52,944 nt of DNA from positions 1 through 52,944 of the IMG/VR virus record IMGVR_UViG_3300034051_000134; one strand, 5' to 3'. Positions 47,562 to 52,944 of this stretch are shown in pieces. Origin of the DNA: a virus. How positions within the stretch are numbered: position 1 is the stretch's first letter; each line of letters begins with the position of its first letter. A model generated the notes under the pieces. That model was given only the letters and a program-made list of their open reading frames with translations, had not been told where the DNA came from and searched no databases. The position numbers and the translations under genes were made by a program.

Positions 47562-47788
47562 TGAAACAGTTCTTAACGTTTACAATAATATGGATAGCTA
47601 ACAACTTATCAATACCATTTTGGATGGTTGGTCATATACATTTAAGTACAAACGTATATAAAGACATACACGAGATAATAGCATCGTTAGGAATGAATAT
47701 AATAGTTGCAATAGGATTTATAATAGAGTATAAACAAACTTTAAAAAACAAAAAAGAAGATTATGAGTACAACTTTCGGAATACCTAA
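47561..47788 (+). CDS. Small membrane protein
   Basis: A 75 aa protein starting with GTG, with two hydrophobic segments (about 5-24 and 41-56) and a charged tail (Lys-Asn-Lys-Lys-Glu-Asp). Two transmembrane spans are likely. It overlaps the next gene by 26 bases. Possibly a membrane-targeted host-takeover protein or superinfection exclusion factor, but there is no direct evidence. Confidence 0.5.
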   Translation: MKQFLTFTIIWIANNLSIPFWMVGHIHLSTNVYKDIHEIIASLGMNIIVAIGFIIEYKQTLKNKKEDYEYNFRNT

Positions 47789-48200
47789 ATCACAGGTTAA
47801 TATAGATAGACTTTTAGATGAAAATGGTGAGTTACACGAGTATATAGATACTTCTTTTTTTGAAAACGTTTTCTTTAGAGGTAGAAATGATAGGTGGTTA
47901 AGTCCTTTTGGTGAAATGTTGCCAAGAGATATGAGAGTATTTCCACTAGATAATAGTGCACAAGGCATATATACTATAGGAGATATAAAAGATTATTTAA
48001 AAAGCAAGGTAAATCCAATATACAAGTTAAATAACAGTAATGGAGCTATGTTATGTAATAAGTGTAGATCAGTAATTTCTACAGGTGAAAAAACAAACGA
48101 ACTATATTGTGAAAAATGTAAAGATGATAAAATAATTAAAATTTATTATGAACAAATGGAAAAAGAAGTTGATAAAGATCAAAATAATGTAAATAAATGA
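47763..48200 (+). CDS. Protein with C-terminal zinc ribbon
   Basis: A 145 aa protein. The N-terminal 80 residues are Asp/Arg/Phe-rich with no known fold. The C-terminal part carries Cys-Asn-Lys-Cys (about 101-104) and Cys-Glu-Lys-Cys (about 121-124), a Cys4 zinc ribbon. It overlaps the GIY-YIG/MazG start by 4 bases, so the two are co-translated. Nucleic-acid binding is plausible. Confidence 0.55.
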   Translation: MSTTFGIPKSQVNIDRLLDENGELHEYIDTSFFENVFFRGRNDRWLSPFGEMLPRDMRVFPLDNSAQGIYTIGDIKDYLKSKVNPIYKLNNSNGAMLCNKCRSVISTGEKTNELYCEKCKDDKIIKIYYEQMEKEVDKDQNNVNK

Positions 48201-49021
48201 GTATGAAGTATTATTTATATCATATTTTTGGTAAAAAGATCGGCGTAACGTGTGATCTTAAGGATAGGTTAACAAGACAACAAGGTTATGCTTGTGGCGA
48301 ATATGAAGTTCTAGACTCTAGCGATGATATAGATTATATATCTGAAAAAGAATTAGAACTTCAACTTGTCTATGGTTACAAAGTAGATAGGCAATCTTAT
48401 AAACAATTAATAACTAGTAGAAAAACTAAAAAATCAAATCAAATGGTATTAAACGTAACAGAACAAACAACGACATTTCCTTTTCCAGTAAATAAGTTAA
48501 AAGGTAATCTAATGGATAACATTGGTATGGAAATAGAAACTCATTTTGGTAAATATGGTTTAACTTATGAATTAGCTGAATGGATTGTTAAAAACGCTAA
48601 AACGTCTATGTATAACCCTTCTAGGTGTTACATATACAATAAAGCAATGAGTGAATTTTTAAAACAGCAAGACACATCTTGTTTAGACGAAACTAACGAA
48701 GCTCCTAATGTATATGACTTAATTAGACAATGGGCAGATGATCGTGGTATATATAAGTCTGGTGATACTAAAACTCAGTTTGCTAAATTACAAGAAGAAG
48801 CTGGTGAATTAGCCAGAGCAATTCTTAAGAATGACAGAGCAGAATTTATTGATGCGATTGGCGATATGATGGTTGTGTTAACTAATTTAGCCGCGTTAGA
48901 AGGATTAAAAGTAGAAGACTGTGTTGTATCGGCTTATGATGTAATTAAATCAAGACAAGGCAAAATGGTCAATGGAACATTTGTTAAACAAGTAAACGAA
49001 CATTTAAAATCAACTTTATAA
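48197..49021 (+). CDS. GIY-YIG-like/MazG-like fusion protein
   Basis: A 274 aa two-domain protein. Residues 1-75 resemble a compact GIY-YIG nuclease: Tyr-Tyr-Leu-Tyr-His-Ile, Lys-Lys-Ile-Gly-Val-Thr-Cys-Asp-Leu-Lys-Asp-Arg24 and Glu50-Lys-Glu, the expected Tyr, Arg and Glu order. Residues 175-265 are a MazG-like NTP pyrophosphohydrolase: Lys-Leu-Gln-Glu200-Glu201-Ala-Gly-Glu204 and Glu217-Phe-Ile-Asp-Ala-Ile-Gly-Asp223. The middle (100-165) is helical. MazG enzymes hydrolyse nucleotides; a GIY-YIG partner is unusual. Upstream zinc-ribbon gene overlaps by 4 bases. Confidence 0.7.
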   Translation: MSMKYYLYHIFGKKIGVTCDLKDRLTRQQGYACGEYEVLDSSDDIDYISEKELELQLVYGYKVDRQSYKQLITSRKTKKSNQMVLNVTEQTTTFPFPVNKLKGNLMDNIGMEIETHFGKYGLTYELAEWIVKNAKTSMYNPSRCYIYNKAMSEFLKQQDTSCLDETNEAPNVYDLIRQWADDRGIYKSGDTKTQFAKLQEEAGELARAILKNDRAEFIDAIGDMMVVLTNLAALEGLKVEDCVVSAYDVIKSRQGKMVNGTFVKQVNEHLKSTL

Positions 49022-49022
49022 T

Positions 49023-49379
49023 ATGACAGAAAAGAAAATTGCATTTAGAGATCCAATAGTAGAAAGAGTAGTAGACAAATTAGTATCAAGATCAGATGTA
49101 GGTTATGCTAAGTATGGCAATACGTTACACGACGAGCGTACTAAAAAAATGAAAGGTCTTTTTAAGTATCTAAATGACGTTCAGGAAGAGTTAATGGATG
49201 CTGTGCTATACATACAAGCGTGTAAAGAAGAAATTCAAGATTTAACAGAAGAAGCTTTGTTACAAGAATTCAAAGACGTTCCAGATGGTCATAACTACAA
49301 ATTTGTTATAGACGAAGAAAGAATGGACGTGATAGGTCAGAATGGTAATGAAGGTTTACATTATGAAGAGAATAGTTAG
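49023..49379 (+). CDS. MazG-like phage protein
   Basis: A 118 aa protein with the phage pattern Arg-Ser-Asp-Val-Gly-Tyr-Ala-Lys-Tyr-Gly-Asn-Thr-Leu (about 23-35), then Gln-Glu-Glu-Leu-Met-Asp-Ala-Val-Leu-Tyr-Ile (about 54-64), as in small helical MazG-like nucleotide hydrolases of phages. The tail is acidic. It starts one base after the GIY-YIG/MazG gene. A role in nucleotide-pool control is likely, substrate unknown. Confidence 0.65.
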   Translation: MTEKKIAFRDPIVERVVDKLVSRSDVGYAKYGNTLHDERTKKMKGLFKYLNDVQEELMDAVLYIQACKEEIQDLTEEALLQEFKDVPDGHNYKFVIDEERMDVIGQNGNEGLHYEENS

Positions 49380-49818
49380 AAAAAAAGGACCAGTGGTTTC
49401 AAAGAAGGTGGTATACGACGGTATCACCTTCGCTTCTGGTTTAGAAAAGTACATGTACAAAATTCTAAAAGACGCTGGATTAAAGTTTAAGTACGAAGGT
49501 CAAACATTTGAATTGCTACCTGCTTTTCATTTTAGTAATGAATGTTATGAAAGACAATCTAACGGTAAAGGTGATTATGTAAATAGAGGAAACAAAAAGG
49601 TATTAAATCTAAAATATACACCTGATTTTATTGGAGATGATTTTATAATAGAAACAAAAGGTAGAGCTAATGATTCTTTTCCACTACGATGGAAAATGTT
49701 TAAGTATTTAATGGCAATAGAAGAAGATAAAAGAAAATTATACAAACCTCAAAGTCAAAAAGAATGTGATGCAACTATTGAATTAATCTTAAAAAATAGA
49801 AATTATGACGTTAAATAA
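49363..49818 (+). CDS. PD-(D/E)XK-type phage nuclease
   Basis: A 151 aa protein. ATG 49363 is chosen over 49342 to reduce overlap with the upstream gene to 17 bases. Landmarks: Phe-Ala-Ser-Gly-Leu-Glu-Lys-Tyr (about 23-30), Tyr-Thr-Pro-Asp-Phe-Ile-Gly (about 86-92) and Ile-Ile-Glu-Thr-Lys-Gly (about 96-101), the D...ExK nuclease core with the upstream Glu. This layout matches the DUF1064-like and T7 endonuclease-like group that cut branched or phage DNA. A resolvase or degradation role is possible. Confidence 0.7.
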   Translation: MKRIVRKKGPVVSKKVVYDGITFASGLEKYMYKILKDAGLKFKYEGQTFELLPAFHFSNECYERQSNGKGDYVNRGNKKVLNLKYTPDFIGDDFIIETKGRANDSFPLRWKMFKYLMAIEEDKRKLYKPQSQKECDATIELILKNRNYDVK

Positions 49819-49966
49819 TAACGAATATGAAGAATGGGAATTTGAAGTGGGTTTATATCCAGGTTTATTATTAGGTTTTAGAGTATATGACGATCCAATA
49901 AACCAAGAAAGATGTTTCGCTTTATATATTCCATTTATATCAATTTCACTAACGATAATATATTAA
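49805..49966 (+). CDS. Small acidic/hydrophobic protein
   Basis: A 53 aa frame (ATG 49805 to TAA 49966). Residues 1-14 are acidic, then a Gly-Leu-Tyr-Pro-Gly-Leu-Leu-Leu-Gly stretch and a hydrophobic end. It overlaps the nuclease stop by 14 bases and ends 10 bases before the reductase ATG. Unknown. Confidence 0.4.
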   Translation: MTLNNNEYEEWEFEVGLYPGLLLGFRVYDDPINQERCFALYIPFISISLTIIY

Positions 49967-49976
49967 AAAACAATTA

Positions 49977-51845
49977 ATGAGTTTAACACTAGACAAACAG
50001 ATTTTATCTGAAATTACGGTATACACTAAGTACGCTAAATATCTTCCGCAAAAAGAAAGGCGAGAAACTTGGGAAGAATTAGTAACAAGGAATATGGAAA
50101 TGCATATAGAGAAGTTTCCTCAACTAAAAGAAAGTATAAAAGGTATTTATGAAAATTTTGTATTTAATAAAAAGGTTTTACCATCAATGCGTAGTTTACA
50201 ATTCGGCGGTAAAGCAATCGAGCTCAATAATGCACGGATTTATAATTGTGCTTTTCTACCTGTTGATAGCATACATAGTTTTTCAGAGACGATGTTCTTG
50301 TTACTTGGTGGAACTGGTGTTGGGTATTCAGTCCAAAATCATCAAATAGAAAAATTACCAGAAATTAGAAAACCTAATTACGATAGAAAGAAAAGATATG
50401 TAGTTCAAGACAGTATTATTGGTTGGGCAGACGCAGTTAAAACCTTGTTTAAGTCTTATACTGGAGGATTAACATCTCATATAGAGTTTGATTTATCAGA
50501 TATTAGGCAGAAAGGAGCGCTGCTTGTTACCGCTGGTGGTAAAGCACCTGGTCCAGAACCATTGAGATTAGCTTTAGTCAAAATTGAAGCTATTCTTAGA
50601 GAAAAAGAAGACAGATCAAAGTTAACAGATATTGAATGCCACGATATTCAATGTCATATTGCAGACGCTGTATTAGCAGGTGGAATTAGAAGAGCGGCAA
50701 TGATTTCTTTGTTTGATTTAGACAGCACAGCAATGTTAAACTGTAAAGCAGGTAATTGGTGGGAAGACAATCCACAGAGAGGTAGAGCTAATAATTCTGT
50801 TGTTTTAGTACGTCATAAGATTAACAAAAAGACTTTTGATAAAGTATGGGAAAGAATTGAGGCATCTGGATCTGGTGAACCTGGTATATATTTAACTAAC
50901 GACAAAGACTGGGGAACTAATCCTTGCTGTGAAATTGCTTTAAGACCTTATCAATTCTGTAACTTAACAGAGATTAATATGTCTGATATAGATAGTCAAG
51001 AAGAGTTTAACGCTAGATCATCAGCAGCATCGTTCTTAGGTACATTACAAGCGTCATATTCTGATTTTCATTATCTACGTGATATATGGAGAAAAAACAC
51101 AGAGAAAGACGCGTTATTAGGTGTATCAATGACTGGTATCGCATCAGAGTATAACTTAACTTTAAATTATGAAGAAGCAGCAAACGTTGTCAAGACTACA
51201 AATGCTGAAGTCGCTAAATCAATTGGAATCAATGTTGCAGCAAGAACAACAGCAGTTAAACCAGCAGGTACAACTAGCTTGGTTCTTGGTACCTCTTCTG
51301 GTATTCATGCTTGGCATAATGATTACTATATTCGTCGCATGCGATTAGGGAAAAACGAAGCTATATATTCTTATTTAGCAATTAATCACCCAGAACTGTT
51401 AGAAGATGAATATTTTAATCCTACACTGCAATCTGTAATTTCTGTTCCTCAGAAAGCACCAGAAGGAGCAATAACAAGACATGAGTCTACATTAGATGCT
51501 CTTGAAAGAGTAAAACTAATATCTAAAGACTGGGTTAAACCTGGTCATATTAAAGGTAATAATACTCATAATGTTTCTTGTACTGTTTCAGTTAGAGATG
51601 ATGAATGGAAAATCATTGGTGAATGGATGTGGGCAAACAAAGATTATTATAATGGCTTATCTGTTTTACCCTATAATGGAGGTACTTATAAACAAACGCC
51701 ATTTGAAGATTGTACTAAAGAGGTTTATGAGCAAATGATGTCTACATTAAAAGATGTTGATTTATCTAAAGTTGTAGAAGTACAAGATAATACTAATTTC
51801 TCAGACTCTGCTGCTTGTGGAGGTGGTAATTGTGAAATTGTATAG
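49977..51845 (+). CDS. nrdJ: B12-type (class II) ribonucleotide reductase
   Basis: A 622 aa monomeric-type ribonucleotide reductase. Catalytic Asn315-Pro-Cys317-Cys-Glu319 and the redox pair Cys91 (Tyr-Asn-Cys-Ala-Phe) with Cys328 (Phe-Cys-Asn-Leu) are present; the C-terminal Cys614-Gly-Gly-Gly-Asn-Cys619 tail would shuttle electrons. Gly-Gly-Thr-Gly-Val-Gly-Tyr-Ser (111-118) and Lys-Pro-Ala-Gly-Thr-Thr-Ser fit the family. No small (radical) subunit gene is nearby, which fits an adenosylcobalamin-dependent enzyme. It supplies deoxynucleotides and would depend on host or environmental cobalamin. It is shorter than the Lactobacillus enzyme. Confidence 0.85.
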   Translation: MSLTLDKQILSEITVYTKYAKYLPQKERRETWEELVTRNMEMHIEKFPQLKESIKGIYENFVFNKKVLPSMRSLQFGGKAIELNNARIYNCAFLPVDSIHSFSETMFLLLGGTGVGYSVQNHQIEKLPEIRKPNYDRKKRYVVQDSIIGWADAVKTLFKSYTGGLTSHIEFDLSDIRQKGALLVTAGGKAPGPEPLRLALVKIEAILREKEDRSKLTDIECHDIQCHIADAVLAGGIRRAAMISLFDLDSTAMLNCKAGNWWEDNPQRGRANNSVVLVRHKINKKTFDKVWERIEASGSGEPGIYLTNDKDWGTNPCCEIALRPYQFCNLTEINMSDIDSQEEFNARSSAASFLGTLQASYSDFHYLRDIWRKNTEKDALLGVSMTGIASEYNLTLNYEEAANVVKTTNAEVAKSIGINVAARTTAVKPAGTTSLVLGTSSGIHAWHNDYYIRRMRLGKNEAIYSYLAINHPELLEDEYFNPTLQSVISVPQKAPEGAITRHESTLDALERVKLISKDWVKPGHIKGNNTHNVSCTVSVRDDEWKIIGEWMWANKDYYNGLSVLPYNGGTYKQTPFEDCTKEVYEQMMSTLKDVDLSKVVEVQDNTNFSDSAACGGGNCEIV

Positions 51846-51873
51846 TTATTTAGGAACTAAATGTTGGATATAT

Positions 51874-51902
51874 ACCTGCTACATAAATGATTTGTGGCAG
51901 GT
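51874..51902 (+). terminator. Hairpin after the ribonucleotide reductase gene
   Basis: ACCTGCTACA and TGTGGCAGGT form a 10-bp stem (one T-G) with a 9-nt loop, 29 bases after the reductase stop. It is followed by TTAACAACATT, not a U run, so it may be a processing or stabilising hairpin instead of a terminator. Confidence 0.45.
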
Positions 51903-51926
51903 TAACAACATTAAAAAAGAAAAGAT

Positions 51927-52499
51927 ATGATATATGTAGTAGATAATTTCTTAGAACAAAGTTATTATGATTTTTATTCTTATACTATTCAAAACAATGA
52001 AAACACTGAAGTAGTTATGGGTGAAAAATCTTTCTATGTTCAAAAAGCTGATGAAGATTTTATTGAAGTAGTTTGTAATATACTTTCTGAAAAAGAAAAC
52101 AAAACTATACAACCTATATTATCTTTTTTTAGATGTGCTACTGATAAATTAGATAATGACTTAAGAATACACTCTGACTATATAATTGAAGGTGTTAAAC
52201 CAGATAGAGCTTGTGTCTTATACATGTCTAAATCAGAAATAGAAGGTTTAAATGGGACTGCTTTTTGGGAACATGAACGCTATGGCGATAAACTGCCTGA
52301 TTATGTTACTGCTGAAGAATTTGATAGAATGATATTAGAAGATTCTAATGAAGAAAAAAAGTGGAAATTAAGATCACTTATAGGTAATAATGAAAATAGA
52401 TTAGTTAGTTATCCTTCTAATTATTTTCATAGTAAATATCCAGCGACTGCTTGGGAAAAAGGAAGATATGTATTTGTAATGTTTTATAAAACAATTTAA
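51927..52499 (+). CDS. 2OG-Fe(II) oxygenase
   Basis: A 190 aa oxygenase of the prolyl-4-hydroxylase-like fold. The iron ligands are His82-Ser-Asp84 and His168 (Asn-Tyr-Phe-His-Ser), and Arg180 would bind 2-oxoglutarate (Gly-Arg-Tyr-Val-Phe-Val-Met-Phe-Tyr). The layout is complete, so activity is expected. Phage members act on protein or nucleic-acid substrates that are mostly unknown. It follows the reductase with a hairpin between and starts a short operon. Confidence 0.8.
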   Translation: MIYVVDNFLEQSYYDFYSYTIQNNENTEVVMGEKSFYVQKADEDFIEVVCNILSEKENKTIQPILSFFRCATDKLDNDLRIHSDYIIEGVKPDRACVLYMSKSEIEGLNGTAFWEHERYGDKLPDYVTAEEFDRMILEDSNEEKKWKLRSLIGNNENRLVSYPSNYFHSKYPATAWEKGRYVFVMFYKTI

Positions 52500-52500
52500 T

Positions 52501-52734
52501 ATGAAAGAACAAACTTTAGTTGAAATGAAGAATAAGGTAGAAGCTCTAGTAAGAGTTCTACAACAAGTAATGAATGAACAGCAAAATTTAACTACATTAG
52601 CCGCTGGAACATTTCAAACTTTAAAATTAATGCCTGGTTATGATGAAGCTATTAAGTCTATGACTGAGAAAGCTAAGAAAGAAAAAGAAGAAATTGATGG
52701 TTTAGAAATGGGTCAAATAGTTGAAAATGAGTAG
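52501..52734 (+). CDS. Small coiled-coil protein
   Basis: A 77 aa helical protein rich in Glu, Lys, Gln and Leu (heptads about 4-32 and 48-70), with Leu-Met-Pro-Gly-Tyr-Asp in the middle. It starts one base after the oxygenase stop, so it is in the same operon. Function unknown. Confidence 0.5.
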   Translation: MKEQTLVEMKNKVEALVRVLQQVMNEQQNLTTLAAGTFQTLKLMPGYDEAIKSMTEKAKKEKEEIDGLEMGQIVENE

Positions 52735-52933
52735 AATGCCGTCAAGACTTATTGGCTATGATAGTGCTTTTTTGCACTATACAGGTCATACTGTGCTAAC
52801 AAGTGATCCAATGAGTTGGATTGTAAATGAAATTCCAATACCAAAACCAGAAAAAGAATTAACAGAAAAACAATTATTCAGTAAACTTAAAAAAGAACTA
52901 AAAGAAGTAGTAAATCGTACCAGCGCGATATAG
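52727..52933 (+). CDS. Small protein of unknown function
   Basis: A 68 aa protein. ATG 52727 is preferred over TTG 52721. Leu-Thr-Ser-Asp-Pro-Met-Ser-Trp-Ile-Val-Asn-Glu-Ile-Pro-Ile near residue 24-38 is a distinctive segment; the C-terminal half is a Lys/Glu helix. It overlaps the previous stop by 8 bases and ends about 11 bases before the window edge. Confidence 0.5.
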   Translation: MSRMPSRLIGYDSAFLHYTGHTVLTSDPMSWIVNEIPIPKPEKELTEKQLFSKLKKELKEVVNRTSAI

Positions 52934-52944
52934 AGGTGCAACGC

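Overview
This window looks like part of a lytic tailed-phage genome (about 33% GC by eye) infecting a member of the Bacteroidota, probably a marine or aquatic Flavobacteriia-like host. The protein set is of the crAss-like podovirus type: a large terminase followed directly by a ~800 aa portal, a Glu/Lys-rich scaffold-like protein, a ~500 aa major capsid protein, a tail-ring protein and a giant tail protein. Other pointers to Bacteroidota are starts without Shine-Dalgarno sequences, A/T-rich leaders, a secreted protein whose signal peptide ends in the FSNAQ style, and promoter -10 regions that contain TAnnTTTG-like sequence. No integrase or excisionase was seen. No DNA polymerase, ligase or RNA polymerase was recognised, so those genes, if present, lie outside the window.

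The window splits into two divergent arms around 31.4-31.9 kb. The left arm (1-31374, all minus strand) is the late arm. Reading from the divergence leftwards it holds small basic proteins, tail-fibre and receptor-binding genes including a 1307 aa fibre with an S74 chaperone, a lysis cassette (holin candidates, M15 endolysin, unimolecular spanin), GroEL and GroES, a winged-helix protein, several small virion-like proteins including a HExxH protein, a tRNA, a tandem GroES-like protein, a TerS candidate, TerL, portal, scaffold, MCP, head-tail and tail-ring proteins, and a giant tail protein cut by the left edge.

The right arm (31884-52933, all plus strand) is the early/middle arm. It begins with many very small unknown genes arranged as promoter-gene-terminator cassettes. 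A MoxR AAA ATPase/VWA pair follows, then an HTH protein and a sigma-70-family factor, then recombination and replication genes (ERF annealing protein, PD-(D/E)XK exonuclease, SSB, T7-type primase-helicase), then nucleotide metabolism and nucleases (ThyA-family enzyme with a cytosine-type Asp, GIY-YIG/MazG fusion, MazG-like protein, nuclease, B12-type ribonucleotide reductase), and a 2OG-Fe(II) oxygenase.

The most striking regulatory feature is a 40-bp promoter-like motif, YACGGACTTA-N15-GATAATATATNYGAA, found seven times on the plus strand between 31.8 and 40.4 kb with an invariant 15-nt spacer, plus one decayed copy. A second, independent signal is a 46-bp dyad (TGTGACAATAG...CTAATGTCACA) present twice; one copy supplies the ATG of the HTH gene. 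Together with the phage sigma factor they suggest a phage-specific transcription programme. Three minus-strand sites sharing CG(A/T)GTGAT about 40 nt before start codons may be late promoters.
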